DNA of 64,000 nt from Crocinitomix catalasitica ATCC 23190 (GTDB lineage: Bacteria; Bacteroidota; Bacteroidia; Flavobacteriales_D; Crocinitomicaceae), in contig NZ_JHXV01000006.1 in assembly GCF_000621625.1 (NCBI RefSeq), positions 1 through 64,000 on the forward strand. Direction: 5' to 3'. The notes beneath the pieces are model-generated. The model was not told the origin of the DNA. It saw nothing but the letters and a program-made list of their open reading frames with translations, and did no database searches. Shown here one piece after another: positions 9,901-18,154 of this stretch. The translations under genes and the position numbers were made by a program. How positions within the stretch are numbered: the first letter of the stretch is position 1; each line of letters begins with the position of its first letter.

Positions 9901-11265
9901 CCAATGGCATTGATTAGTAGTGCTGGTGCAGAAGTTCAAAAACCATTGGCCACAGTTGTTATTGGTGGATTGATATCTGCTACTTTTTTGACTTTAATTG
10001 TATTGCCAATTCTATATTATTATCTAGAAAAAGGAATCAAGATTAAAAAATCTGTTTTATCAATAGGGTTATTATTTTTTACCATTCAAATGAATGCGCA
10101 AGAGACCTTGTTATTAAATGAAGAGGGCGCTGTAAAACTTGCGCTTGAAAATAATTTAAAGACGAAGTCCATGCAATTGGAAGTCGTTCATGAAACACAA
10201 AAAAGAGGAACCGCTTGGCAACTTCCTAAAACGGATATTAATGCGAGTTTTGGGCAAATGAATAGTGAGTTTGTCGATCAAAATTATTCTATTTCTCAAT
10301 CATTCAGTCCTTTTAAATATGCTTCGCAAAGAAAATTAAATGATGCAGGTATTATCAAAAGCGAATATTTATTGGCTTTAAACGCGAAACAATTGGAGTT
10401 TGAAATCAGAGCACAATGGAATGAGTTATTGTTGTTAAATGAACAGCTAAAATTGATGTTAGTTCAGGATACTTTGTTTGTGAAATTTGCAAAAATAGCG
10501 GACTATCGATATGCTGCAGGCGAATCTAGTTTTATAGAAAAATCTACAGCTGAAATTCGACAATTAGAATTCGAACAAGAACTATCAATGTTGTATACGC
10601 GGATTTCGAATCAAAAAAAATCTTTGCTATTGATGCTCAATATGAAAAACGAGTTTTCTGTTGAAGAGCAAGATTTACTGATTAAGTCGAGGACTTTGGA
10701 TGCGGATACTAGTTTGATAAATGAACATCCCAATTTAAAAATTGCACTGCAAGAGGTGGCATTAGCAGAACAGTCAAAACAAGTTGAAAAGGCGATGTTA
10801 TTGCCAAATTTTAAGGTCGGATATTTTAATCAGTCAATGGATCAACATATCGGAAGTGATGGATTTGTTTACAATAAAACGCCCAAATTTCAAGGTGTAA
10901 CTGTAGGCTTAAGTGTTCCATTATTTTTTGGTGCTCAAAAGGCGAGTGTTAAAATGGCAGAAACGCAAATAGAGATTGAAGAATTGAACGCGGCCTATAC
11001 CAAGAACGAATTACAAACAAACCTTGAAAGATTAACAGCAGAATTAGTCACTGTAAAAGAACAGATAGAATTCTATGAAACAGGAGCAATTGCCAATGCC
11101 AATTTAATTATTGAAAAGGCGAGTTTGGCTTATGAAAATGGCAATATCGATTATATCGAATTTGGTCAAGCCTTGCGCACTAATTTGTCCGTTCAAATGA
11201 ATTATATCAATAAAATTGCCACATACAACCAGTTGGTATTGTCTGTGAATTATCTAATTAAATAA
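6937..11265 (+). CDS. Heavy-metal efflux RND pump fused to TolC-like outer-membrane channel
   Basis: The first about 1035 residues are a CzcA/CusA-type proton-driven exporter of divalent or monovalent metal ions in the inner membrane. It starts with the typical first helix and the PIDALPDITNNQVQI segment, and has two large periplasmic loops and twelve membrane helices. The acidic residues of helix 4 used by the metal-type pumps are seen at D400 and D406 (DFGLIVDGA). After the last helix a new hydrophobic stretch (about 1039-1054) ends in NAQ, resembling a signal peptide, and residues about 1060-1442 are a TolC/CzcC-like coiled-coil outer-membrane factor. The total of 1442 residues is a recurrent fused form in Bacteroidota. 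The adaptor and a CDF exporter follow. Confidence 0.93.
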   Translation: MLNKIIEFSIKNKLVIGFFTLALMLVGIYSASRLPIDALPDITNNQVQIITTSPNLATQEVEQIITHPIELALKSIPNIVELRSVSRFGLSLITVVFEEDVDIYWGRNQINERLKEAEENIPAGYGTPFLAPVSTGLGEIYQYVVHPAEGYEDQYDDMELRTIQDWIIIPQLLGTPGVAEVNTLGGHLKQYEVAVQPDRLKSMDITIAEIISALNDNNQNTGGAYIDNKPNAYYIRGMGMVEDLDEINKIVIKVNNEIPILIRDVANVQFGSAVRYGATTRDGKGEVVSGMVMMLKGENSAEVVYNVKERIKEIQKSLPEGIVVEPFLDRSKLVKNAISTVEKNLLEGALIVIFVLVLLIGNWRAGLIVASVIPLALLFAISLMKLFGVSGNLMSLGAIDFGLIVDGAVIIVESIVHHMQKLTKNRKLTTAEMDSAVYEASSKIRTSAAFGEIIILIVYLPILVLVGIEGKMFGPMAQTVAFAILGAFILSLTYVPMMSALVLSKKPSNKITFSDKIIAFFNRIYQRLLNGALEVKRTIIFVSVALFVFSLYVFNQMGGEFIPTLEEGDIATHIIIPPGSSLEQEIETTTKAEQLILANFPEVEQVVSKIGSAEVPTDPMPMEVADMMIILKDKSEWTSASNKEELIAKMDVVLSDLPGVTTEFSQPIQMRFNELMTGVRSDVGVKIFGENVDLLVGFGEKVAAIAQNVEGVVDARAEAVTGLPQINVKYNKDKLALYGLKVGDLNLLIRAGFAGEKAGVVYEGEKRFDLVVRLEEESRNSIEDLKNIFISLPSGSQIPLEQVADITLEKGPAQISREDGKRRIIVGFNVRDRDVQSVVEEIQAKIDASLDLPPGYYVRYAGQFENLVEANKRLSIAVPVALALIFGLLFFTFRDVKQSLLIFTAIPLSAIGGVFALWARDMPFSISAGVGFIALFGVAVLNGIVLIGYFNQLKKEGMNDIVARIKEGTKVRLRPVLMTAAVASFGFLPMALISSAGAEVQKPLATVVIGGLISATFLTLIVLPILYYYLEKGIKIKKSVLSIGLLFFTIQMNAQETLLLNEEGAVKLALENNLKTKSMQLEVVHETQKRGTAWQLPKTDINASFGQMNSEFVDQNYSISQSFSPFKYASQRKLNDAGIIKSEYLLALNAKQLEFEIRAQWNELLLLNEQLKLMLVQDTLFVKFAKIADYRYAAGESSFIEKSTAEIRQLEFEQELSMLYTRISNQKKSLLLMLNMKNEFSVEEQDLLIKSRTLDADTSLINEHPNLKIALQEVALAEQSKQVEKAMLLPNFKVGYFNQSMDQHIGSDGFVYNKTPKFQGVTVGLSVPLFFGAQKASVKMAETQIEIEELNAAYTKNELQTNLERLTAELVTVKEQIEFYETGAIANANLIIEKASLAYENGNIDYIEFGQALRTNLSVQMNYINKIATYNQLVLSVNYLIK

Positions 11266-11275
11266 GCTATTAGCA

Positions 11276-12511
11276 ATGAAAAATAAAATAATAATTAGTG
11301 TAATATTGTTCGCTGGATTGGGGGCAATTATTTACTTCGGATTTATACGAAATAGTGACACAAAATTAAACACAATGGAGGATGTGCATGCAAAGGATGA
11401 GCATGGTCACGGCGCAGAAGAAGGAACGGTTGTGAGTTTGAATAAAGCACAGTACAAAAGTGCTGAAATATCGTTAGGAGAATTTTCTCAGAAGAATTTA
11501 TCGGAGATTATTCATGCGAATGGGTATACAAAATTACCACCTCAAAATCAAGCGGATGTTTCTGTCTTTACTACAGGAATCGTAAAAAGTATTCGTGTTA
11601 TTGAAGGACAAAAAGTGAAGAAGGGTCAAGTTCTGGCGACCATAGAAAGCCCAGAATTTTCTAAATTACAACAGGCTTATTTAAGTTCAAAAAGTAAGAT
11701 GACTTATTTAAAAGAAGAGTTTGATCGACAAGAGAACTTACTTCAAAACGATGCCAATTCTACTAAAATATTCCAGAAGGCAAAAGCAGAATATGATGCG
11801 GAGCAAGCAAGTTATGATGCCTTAAAAACGCAACTAAGAATTTTAAATATTAATCCCGACGGAGCCTCTGTTTCTTCTATTCCAATTTTAGCTCCAATAG
11901 CAGGATTTTTAACGGATGTTTTTATTAAAATAGGATCGTCGGTTGAAATTGCCAAACCTCTTTTCTCTATCGTTGACAATTCAGAAATGCATGTCGATTT
12001 ATTGGTTTACGAAAAGGATTTGCGCAGTGTACAAAAAGGGCAGAAGGTTAGATTCACGCTAACCAATCAGTCCAATACTGAGATTGAAGGGGAGATCTTT
12101 AATATCGGTAAATCATTTGAAAATGAAACGAAGGCAGTCGCTGTTCATGCACATATTGAAAATGAAAAAGAAGGACTCATTCCAGGCATGTATGTGAATG
12201 CGATAATAGATATCGGTGAAAACCTAGTTGATGCTTTACCAGAAGGAGCGATTGTAAGTGCTGAAGGGCGTGAATTTATTTTCGTGAAAAGAAGTCATGC
12301 TGGTCACGGACATGGTCATGCGCACGGAGATACTTCGAATGAAACTGAATTCACCCGTGTTGAAGTGAAAACAGGAGCAACACAATTGGGTTTTGTTCAA
12401 ATCACACCTTTAGAAAAGATCTTAAAAAGTGATAAAATAGTGGTTAAAGGAGCTTACTACATTCAAAGTCATTTACAAAAAAGTGAAGGGGCAGGTGGTC
12501 ATTCACATTAA
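11276..12511 (+). CDS. Efflux RND periplasmic adaptor (CzcB/CusB type)
   Basis: Membrane-fusion protein that links the RND pump to the outer-membrane channel. It has an N-terminal anchor (residues 5-22), a His-rich stretch (HAKDEHGHGAEEG), a lipoyl-like half (VKSIRVIEGQKVKKGQVLATIESPE), a coiled-coil hairpin, the second lipoyl half, and a beta-barrel domain. A second His cluster (HAGHGHGHAHGD) lies near residue 345 and a C-terminal GGHSH closes the protein. The histidines suggest metal binding and fit a zinc/cobalt/cadmium or copper/silver pump. It begins 10 bases after the pump gene. Confidence 0.92.
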   Translation: MKNKIIISVILFAGLGAIIYFGFIRNSDTKLNTMEDVHAKDEHGHGAEEGTVVSLNKAQYKSAEISLGEFSQKNLSEIIHANGYTKLPPQNQADVSVFTTGIVKSIRVIEGQKVKKGQVLATIESPEFSKLQQAYLSSKSKMTYLKEEFDRQENLLQNDANSTKIFQKAKAEYDAEQASYDALKTQLRILNINPDGASVSSIPILAPIAGFLTDVFIKIGSSVEIAKPLFSIVDNSEMHVDLLVYEKDLRSVQKGQKVRFTLTNQSNTEIEGEIFNIGKSFENETKAVAVHAHIENEKEGLIPGMYVNAIIDIGENLVDALPEGAIVSAEGREFIFVKRSHAGHGHGHAHGDTSNETEFTRVEVKTGATQLGFVQITPLEKILKSDKIVVKGAYYIQSHLQKSEGAGGHSH

Positions 12512-12522
12512 ATCAATGAATT

Positions 12523-13413
12523 ATGGGACATCATCATTCACATCATCATTCGAGTAAAAATTTAAAAACGGCATTTTTTTTAAATGTTGCTTTTACATTC
12601 ATGGAATTTATTGGCGGCATCTATGTAAATAGTGTCGCCATTGTTTCCGATGCCATTCATGATTTGGGAGATAGTTTGTCTCTTGGTTTTGCATGGTTTT
12701 TAGATGTTAAATCAAAAAAATCGGCGACCAAGAGTTTTACTTTTGGTTATAGTCGATTGTCATTATTAGGCGCATTGATTAATTCTGTTGTGCTTATAGT
12801 AGGATCAATTTTTGTCATTAATGAGGCCGTTTCAAGGTTTATTAATCCTGAATTATCTGATGCAAACGGGATGATTGTTTTTGCTTTATTCGGAATTGCT
12901 GTGAACGGATATGCTGCATGGAAGTTGAGTGGTGCTAAAACCTTGAATGAAAAAGTAGTCTCTTGGCATTTAATGGAAGATGTTTTGGGTTGGTTTGCAG
13001 TACTGATTGCGGCGATCGTTTTAAAGTTTTATGAATCGCCTTATATCGATCCAGCATTGTCAATTGCCATTACTGCTTATATATTATTCAATGTTATAAA
13101 ACGATTGAAGGAAACGTTGTTCTTGTTCTTACAAGGGACACCAGATGATATTGACATCAATAATGTAGAAAATGAATTGATTACAATTGAGCAAATAAAT
13201 TCGGTCCATCATACCCATGTTTGGTCGTTAGATGGAGAGCAGCACGTCTTTACAACCCATGTAAAACTGAATAATATTGACAGTTTATTGGAGCTTGCAA
13301 AAGTAAAGGCCGCGATTAAATCGGTATTAAAACAATATCCATTTAAACACCATACCGTTGAGGTGGAGTTAAGCGAAGAAACTTGCCGAATGGAAGAGGA
13401 ACATAACCACTAA
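12523..13413 (+). CDS. Cation diffusion facilitator (CzcD-like metal exporter)
   Basis: CDF transporters export zinc, cobalt or cadmium from cytoplasm to periplasm in exchange for protons. The protein begins with a His-rich tail (GHHHSHHHSS). Helix 2 carries the metal-site motif SDAIHDLGD and helix 5 the paired motif HLMEDVLGW, both as in CzcD/ZitB. A cytoplasmic C-terminal domain includes HHTHVWSLDG and a final Cys/His-rich stretch (ETCRMEEEHNH). Length 296 is normal. It is the last gene of the metal operon and ends convergently with the anti-sigma-like gene, sharing four bases. Confidence 0.93.
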   Translation: MGHHHSHHHSSKNLKTAFFLNVAFTFMEFIGGIYVNSVAIVSDAIHDLGDSLSLGFAWFLDVKSKKSATKSFTFGYSRLSLLGALINSVVLIVGSIFVINEAVSRFINPELSDANGMIVFALFGIAVNGYAAWKLSGAKTLNEKVVSWHLMEDVLGWFAVLIAAIVLKFYESPYIDPALSIAITAYILFNVIKRLKETLFLFLQGTPDDIDINNVENELITIEQINSVHHTHVWSLDGEQHVFTTHVKLNNIDSLLELAKVKAAIKSVLKQYPFKHHTVEVELSEETCRMEEEHNH

Positions 13414-14057
13414 TATATTGTTCTATTTATTTGCTGTGAGATTGAATCGTTGGCTAAGGATACACCACGCGGTTGAGTGGCCATATTAATTATTGAGGTG
13501 TAATTTTCCATCTCAGCATTCATCATCGCATCCGAATAATAAGTAATGTTGCTCGGATCAAGTTTTGGCTTTATTTCGGTTTTAGGCGCCGCTTTCTGAA
13601 TACTTTTTTCTGTCTCTATCGCAGGTGTTATGGTACTATCTAACGTTGCCGCTTTTTCAATAGGGATGAATTTTTCAATATAAACCGTATCTACTTGATT
13701 CGACACAAATAAAGGTTGTTTTGTTTCGGCAGATTGGAAAGGTCCATTTTTTAAAAGGAAAACAATCGCTATGCACGCCGCAACGGTAACCCAAGTAGGT
13801 GTTTTATGTTGGAATATGGCGAAAATTTTAGGACTTTTCTTCTTTTGCTGCAAAGCAGTCAATAAGTTGGCCTGTGTTGCTAAACGTGGCTTTAATTGTA
13901 TAGATTCTGCTGCAAAGATTGTTTTTGCATCCTGTAGAATGACGTATTGAGCCATATATTCCTCCTTCGAAATCTGATTGAGTACAAACTGTCGTTCGGA
14001 AGAATTGAGTTGCTCAAAACTCTTTTCGTCTAACAATATTTCTAAGTTATATGGCAT
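13410..14057 (-). CDS. Putative anti-sigma factor (single-pass membrane protein)
   Basis: The 215-residue protein has a cytoplasmic N-terminal half (residues 1-85) that begins like anti-sigma proteins of Bacteroidota (MPYNLEILLDEKSFEQLNS), one membrane helix (WVTVAACIAIVFLL, about 89-102), and a low-complexity periplasmic tail. Its start lies inside the end of the ECF sigma gene (11-base overlap). This coupling is the main reason for the call. I see no zinc-binding HxxxCxxC motif, so it is not a ZAS-type anti-sigma. The signal it senses is unknown. Confidence 0.65.
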   Translation of the reverse strand: MPYNLEILLDEKSFEQLNSSERQFVLNQISKEEYMAQYVILQDAKTIFAAESIQLKPRLATQANLLTALQQKKKSPKIFAIFQHKTPTWVTVAACIAIVFLLKNGPFQSAETKQPLFVSNQVDTVYIEKFIPIEKAATLDSTITPAIETEKSIQKAAPKTEIKPKLDPSNITYYSDAMMNAEMENYTSIINMATQPRGVSLANDSISQQINRTIY

Positions 14058-14616
14058 AATAATTTTGTTTAAAGTGATCTAATTTTTCCGATAGAATTTT
14101 GGTTGCACTGAACAATCGCGACTTAACTGTTCCCAAAGGGCACGCGACAATTATTGCAATTTCATTTAAGCTTAATCCTTCGTGATATCGCAATACAAAA
14201 ACCTCTTTGTATACTGGAATCAATTCGTTTAAATATTGACTGAGGTTCGTTTTAAAAAGCTCCTGGTCTATTAATTTATCTGCATTCTCTGTTTCACTAA
14301 CGATCTCAGGATGCAGATCAACGTGAGACGGTTTAATGACGCGATAATCGTTCTTACACTTATTTGCTGCGACAGTAAAGATCCATGTTTTAAAGTTCTT
14401 CGCTGTGTTAAACTTATCCGGTTCGGCAATTATTTTTAAAAAGACATCCTGCAAAAAATCCTGAGCTTTAGCTTCGTCTTGTCCCAACATCTTAAACATA
14501 AAGTACAAGAGTCTTTGGCTATAGCGCAGATAAATCTCGTTAAAAGCGGCTTCATCTCCGTTTTTTTGCAAGCGCTTCATCAATGCTTCGTCGGTTATAT
14601 TTTTTATATTCTTCAT
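14047..14616 (-). CDS. ECF-type RNA polymerase sigma factor
   Basis: The 189-residue protein has a sigma-70 region 2 (YLRYSQRLLYFMFKML, then DFLQDVFLKI and KTWIFTVAANKCKNDYR) and a region 4 helix-turn-helix (YHEGLSLNEIAIIVACPLGTVKSRL). It directs transcription of a small regulon, and is probably held by the membrane protein encoded next to it. A perfect hairpin lies just upstream at 14626-14655. The neighbouring metal operon is on the other strand, so a link to metal stress is only a guess. Confidence 0.92.
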   Translation of the reverse strand: MKNIKNITDEALMKRLQKNGDEAAFNEIYLRYSQRLLYFMFKMLGQDEAKAQDFLQDVFLKIIAEPDKFNTAKNFKTWIFTVAANKCKNDYRVIKPSHVDLHPEIVSETENADKLIDQELFKTNLSQYLNELIPVYKEVFVLRYHEGLSLNEIAIIVACPLGTVKSRLFSATKILSEKLDHFKQNYYAI

Positions 14617-14625
14617 CGTAAAATG

Positions 14626-14655
14626 GAGAGGAGTTGAATGAGGTTAACTCCTCTC
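14626..14655 (-). terminator. Perfect 10-bp stem between the secreted-protein gene and the sigma factor
   Basis: GAGAGGAGTT at 14626-14635 pairs exactly with 14646-14655 around a 10-base loop. On the minus strand it follows the stop of the gene at 14683 and comes before the sigma factor start, and is followed by CATTTT. It may end or weaken the upstream transcript, or structure the leader of the sigma gene. Confidence 0.6.
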
Positions 14656-14682
14656 ACAGTTTATTTTTACTTAGCGCTTATA

Positions 14683-15846
14683 TTAACAGTTTCTCAGGGT
14701 TTCTTCAATTGTTTCTTCGAAGTTTGTGTTCGAAGTGATGCGCAAAATAAGTGCCCGTGTGTTCGCTTTTTTAGTGGCATCACCAATTATATTATAATGA
14801 CTGTACAATTGAATTAAACCGGGTAAATAGGATAAGTTATGTCTTTTTACTTGTTCTGGAAAAGGTTCGGGATACAATTCTAGTCTCAATTGATCCAGCA
14901 TAAATTTGTTTTCGTAATTATTGATTAGCATCGATGTATTGTTAAAATCGGTATCACTATATCGAAATGATAAACCTACATTGTATACTTTTCCTTGAAG
15001 TTTTTCTGAACCGTTGATATAATTCCCATATGAGAAAAAGAGTGGTTTTTCTCCAATATTCGCAATCATATGATCTACGACTTCCATTTCGTTATTGATA
15101 TTAGACGAAAGCTTAACATTGGCTTTATTAAATTGGTTCGTTCTATAATTATTTGACCCCCAAGCACAGAAAATATTAATAACCGTAACATCTGGACGAA
15201 TGTCTCTTGCATACTGCAAAACCAATGCTGGGTAAGTATCATTATCTCCAGCTGTGAGCAGAATAGCATTCTCCTCTGTCGACATTAACATATTATAAGT
15301 CAAAGCAATTAAATTAGGAGAAATATCACCAGATGCTAACCACCTTTTTGAAAGCTCCCTCATCTTTTCCTCATCATTATTAATCATATATACATTCATC
15401 ATATCAGGATAAATTTCCGTTCGATCAGGGTCCATTGCATAAGCTTTTTCTGCCCACGAACTGAATTTTTTTACATCCTCTTCAGTCGCTCCCCATATAC
15501 TCGAATGCCAGCTTTTTAAATGGTAATATTCGTATGTACCTGGAATGGCTTTTTCCATTCCTGTAATGATGGTTTCCATTTTATCGGCCCAATTATCGCG
15601 ATCAGTATCCGTTTCTGACATAATTTTCGCCATTCTTGCAGAGACATAATAGTTCTCCCAAGCATCCATATTTTTCTTTTGTTTTTTAAGGATGTCTCCC
15701 CAAAGTTGATTTTGTTCGGTATACCATTCATAGGTGCGATATACATCTACTACCGAATGGACTTTTTCAGGTGTTGAAGATTGTGAGTATCCGTTTAAGG
15801 TTATCAGGTTAAATCCAACGAATAAAATGAGAAGTATGCTTTTCAT
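14683..15846 (-). CDS. Secreted protein related to the soluble region of DUF2723 proteins
   Basis: A 387-residue protein with a cleavable-looking signal peptide ending GYSQS (about residue 22). The first half is helical and TPR-like, with words such as WAEKAYAMDPDRTEIYPDMM. The middle carries TAGDNDTYPALVLQYARDIRPDVTVIN, shown here only by its key words GDNDTYP and RPDV, which resembles the C-terminal soluble part of Bacteroidota DUF2723 membrane proteins. There is no membrane domain here. The function is unknown. It lies upstream of the ECF sigma gene on the same strand, separated by a hairpin. Confidence 0.6.
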   Translation of the reverse strand: MKSILLILFVGFNLITLNGYSQSSTPEKVHSVVDVYRTYEWYTEQNQLWGDILKKQKKNMDAWENYYVSARMAKIMSETDTDRDNWADKMETIITGMEKAIPGTYEYYHLKSWHSSIWGATEEDVKKFSSWAEKAYAMDPDRTEIYPDMMNVYMINNDEEKMRELSKRWLASGDISPNLIALTYNMLMSTEENAILLTAGDNDTYPALVLQYARDIRPDVTVINIFCAWGSNNYRTNQFNKANVKLSSNINNEMEVVDHMIANIGEKPLFFSYGNYINGSEKLQGKVYNVGLSFRYSDTDFNNTSMLINNYENKFMLDQLRLELYPEPFPEQVKRHNLSYLPGLIQLYSHYNIIGDATKKANTRALILRITSNTNFEETIEETLRNC

Positions 15847-16001
15847 ATTTTAAGGTATTTGTTTACCGTATTACACAAGAACGTTATTTAGGTTCGTGAG
15901 GAACTGTTAAAAAAACTAAATTAGCGAAGCAGAATAATCAATGCCCTTCTTGAAGGGTATATGAATAAAGGGGTACAGCGTTTTGCAAAGAAATTTAATG
16001 T

Positions 16002-16589
16002 ATGGAAAAAATAAATCAATACAGTGATACAGACATTTACTTATTAGATCAAATCTTTAAAAACCGTTTTCAGAAAGACGATATTATATTGGATGCTGGT
16101 TGTGGGTCGGGAAGGAATTTAACTTGGTTTGTAAATAATGACATCACTATACATGCTTGTGATTCGAACATTGATGCGATACAAATGGCGCAGGAAAGAC
16201 TCGGACTTTCTGCTGAATTTTTTAAGCAATCAGCACTCGAGGATTTAAATTATCCAGATGAAATGTTTGATGGTATTATATGTAATGCGGTGCTGCACTT
16301 TGCCAAATCAACCGATCATTTTTCAGCGATGTTTACTGAATTAGTTCGCGTTTTAAAACCAGGTGGAATTTTATTTATTCGCATGACATCAACCTTTGGA
16401 TTGCCCAATAATTATATACCAAAATCAGAAGGTCGTTATTTATTGCAGGATGGAAGTGAACGATTTTTATTGACTAAAACGCTGTTGGAGGATACATTGT
16501 CAAAACATCAACTCACTAAAATTGAACCGGTAAAATCTGTATTGTTCGAAGAGTTGCGCTCCATGACAACTTTGGTTTTGAGGAAATAA
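16002..16589 (+). CDS. SAM-dependent methyltransferase (class I)
   Basis: The 195-residue protein has the Rossmann-type motif I ILDAGCGSGRN (about residues 30-40), the acidic end of strand 2 (HACDSN), motif IV-like FDGIICNAVLHF and the post-motif RVLKPGGILFIRM. The substrate is not evident; small stand-alone members act on metabolites or metals. The last 26 codons and the following 120 bp are repeated at 17342 and in part at 19993, so the 3' end of this gene is the anchor of a series of inserted modules. Confidence 0.88.
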   Translation: MEKINQYSDTDIYLLDQIFKNRFQKDDIILDAGCGSGRNLTWFVNNDITIHACDSNIDAIQMAQERLGLSAEFFKQSALEDLNYPDEMFDGIICNAVLHFAKSTDHFSAMFTELVRVLKPGGILFIRMTSTFGLPNNYIPKSEGRYLLQDGSERFLLTKTLLEDTLSKHQLTKIEPVKSVLFEELRSMTTLVLRK

Positions 16590-16712
16590 GGATGTTTAGA
16601 TAAAACTAATTGTGAGCTACATTCAGTTTATTAAAAGTCGGGAAGAATGCTTAAATTTGAGAAGGACATATAGCGTGGATGAAGTTAGTGTTGACTTTGT
16701 TTGGTTGTTATC
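16508..16712 (+). repeat. Direct repeat, copy 1: methyltransferase 3' end plus downstream spacer
   Basis: This 205 bp segment contains the final codons of the methyltransferase and about 120 bp after its stop. It is about 88% identical by eye to 17342-17543, and its first 82 bp match 19993-20074. It ends just before the first accessory lipoprotein gene, so it supplies that gene's upstream region. Confidence 0.9.
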
Positions 16713-16756
16713 TTTTATTAAAATCGTCATAAACATTTTACTTGAAAGCTTTTCTT

Positions 16757-17236
16757 ATGATAAATAGAATAATGTTAATAATCATTTTTAGCTTGACATT
16801 AATTGGATGCAGGGAGGATGTGAATGAAGTTGATGGTGTTGCTCTCTCGATTAATGACTTAAAGATAATGAGAACAAACTACTCAGAAGAAGTAATGTTT
16901 CATACTTTAATTACCAATGTTTATTCTGAAGAATTTAAATTAAATGTGTCCGACACCTTAGACTTGTATTATTACAAAGGTAAACTGAAACAAGTTTCTC
17001 AAATAAGAAATAATAAAAGGTTAAATGGAATTCATTTTGAGTTTAATAGTAATGGAAAATTATACTTTGCGGGTGAATATATAGATGGTTCAGCAGAAGG
17101 AATATTTAGAAGCTATGACACTTTAGGTAAAATACGTGAAATATCAGTATACATTAACGGAAACGAAATAATAGAATATTCTGGGCAAGAATTAGATAGC
17201 ATAGATATTAATCCGAAATGGAAAGAATATAATTAA
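16757..17236 (+). CDS. Lipoprotein with MORN-like repeats
   Basis: ATG 16757 gives a signal peptide with the lipobox LTLIGC (an in-frame TTG at 16742 is less likely). The mature part has YYYKGKLKQVSQI, then NGIHFEFNSNGKLYFAGEY and SAEGIFRSYDTLGKIREI, which resemble the YwqK/MORN-type repeats of about 22 residues. Such proteins occur as accessory or antitoxin-like lipoproteins, but no partner toxin is visible here. The gene is framed by two copies of the methyltransferase 3' end and followed by an attC-like palindrome, so it looks like a mobile module. Confidence 0.65.
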   Translation: MINRIMLIIIFSLTLIGCREDVNEVDGVALSINDLKIMRTNYSEEVMFHTLITNVYSEEFKLNVSDTLDLYYYKGKLKQVSQIRNNKRLNGIHFEFNSNGKLYFAGEYIDGSAEGIFRSYDTLGKIREISVYINGNEIIEYSGQELDSIDINPKWKEYN

Positions 17237-17247
17237 AAACAAAGGAT

Positions 17248-17302
17248 AACAATTAAGCTCAAATGAATTGCGGTAAGGCCGCATTTCTTTGGAGCGTGTG
17301 TT
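17248..17302 (+). repeat. attC-like imperfect palindrome after first accessory gene
   Basis: An AAC at 17248-17250 and a GTT at 17300-17302 bracket a long stem: 17257-17273 pairs with 17279-17295 in one register with 14 of 17 pairs and single mismatches, around a 5-base loop. Unpaired spacers of 6 and 4 bases separate the stem from AAC/GTT. This is the topology of integron attC sites (R box, spacer, L box, extrahelical bases). It follows the gene stop by 11 bases, as in gene cassettes. No integrase is in the window, so the reading stays tentative. Confidence 0.45.
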
Positions 17303-17341
17303 GCACTCTTCCACTTTGACATGCTCAGCGCGACGATATCT

Positions 17342-17543
17342 TCAACTCACTAAAATTGAACCGGTAAAATCTGTATTGGTCGAAGAGTTGCGCTCCATGA
17401 CGACGCTGGTTTTGAGGAAATAAGAATGCTTCGGTAAAACTATTGTGAGATGCATTCAGTTTATTTAAGTCGGGAAGAATGCTTAAATTTGAGAAGGACA
17501 TATAGCGCGGATATAGTTAATGTTAACTTTATTTGGTTTTATC
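17342..17543 (+). repeat. Direct repeat, copy 2: methyltransferase 3' end without the gene
   Basis: This 202 bp copy of 16508-16712 still encodes in frame LTKIEPVKSVLVEELRS and the rest of the methyltransferase C-terminus with its stop, but the gene body is missing. It has several silent changes and one amino acid change (F to V) compared with the intact gene. The preceding bases (about 17311-17341) match those before copy 3 at 19962-19992. It supplies the region upstream of the second lipoprotein gene. Confidence 0.9.
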
Positions 17544-17552
17544 ATCAATAGC

Positions 17553-18137
17553 ATGAAAAAAATAATTTACATATTAATATCTCTGATTGTTATAGGTTGT
17601 AATACTAATGAGACTGGAAAAAACGAAACTGAGGAATATAACACCATTGAAGTGGCAGATTCTGTTGTTTCCGAGAATAACTTTAATAATTGTTTTGTAG
17701 AGCCTGATTCAAGTTATATACAAGAAGCTATGGGATGTTCAGGAGGGTATTACAAACTAATTAATGACCAATATGTCTTGAGAATTTCATCTGAATTAAA
17801 AGTCGAATATGACGACTGTGTTATTGTATCAATTGATTCTTCAGAACAGTCACTTCTAACCGAGCTATTAATATTTGAAAAAGGTAAAGCAAGTCTGACC
17901 AACATTTGTACAGACGTTATTTTGGTCAATGCTCCTGAACCAATTAAAACTCTAAAACAGGGATATGGGCAAATTGCGATAGGCAAAACTGACCCAACAG
18001 ATTATTATGGAAATGAAATGCCCAAAATGACTATTAGAGTTGACCACTTGACTTTTATAGACCCACATACTGGCGAAGAAATTAAAATTAAAAATGAATT
18101 GATTTGGAAAGTACTGAATACAGGAACACCAGGATAA
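17553..18137 (+). CDS. Hypothetical lipoprotein
   Basis: ATG 17553 gives a short signal with the lipobox LIVIGC (an earlier in-frame ATG at 17520 lies inside the repeat and is less likely). The mature protein of about 175 residues contains paired cysteines (NNCF, MGCSGG, YDDC, NICTD) and ends in a region with FIDPHTGEEIKIKNELIWKV. I recognise no family. It sits between copy 2 of the methyltransferase 3' end and a second attC-like palindrome, so it is probably a cassette-like accessory gene. Confidence 0.6.
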   Translation: MKKIIYILISLIVIGCNTNETGKNETEEYNTIEVADSVVSENNFNNCFVEPDSSYIQEAMGCSGGYYKLINDQYVLRISSELKVEYDDCVIVSIDSSEQSLLTELLIFEKGKASLTNICTDVILVNAPEPIKTLKQGYGQIAIGKTDPTDYYGNEMPKMTIRVDHLTFIDPHTGEEIKIKNELIWKVLNTGTPG

Positions 18138-18154
18138 TAGAATAAAAAGATGAT

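Noticed and set aside
13410-14616. Sigma/anti-sigma pair as regulator of the metal operon
   Set aside because: The genes are convergent with the efflux operon and no shared promoter motif was seen; nearness alone is not enough.
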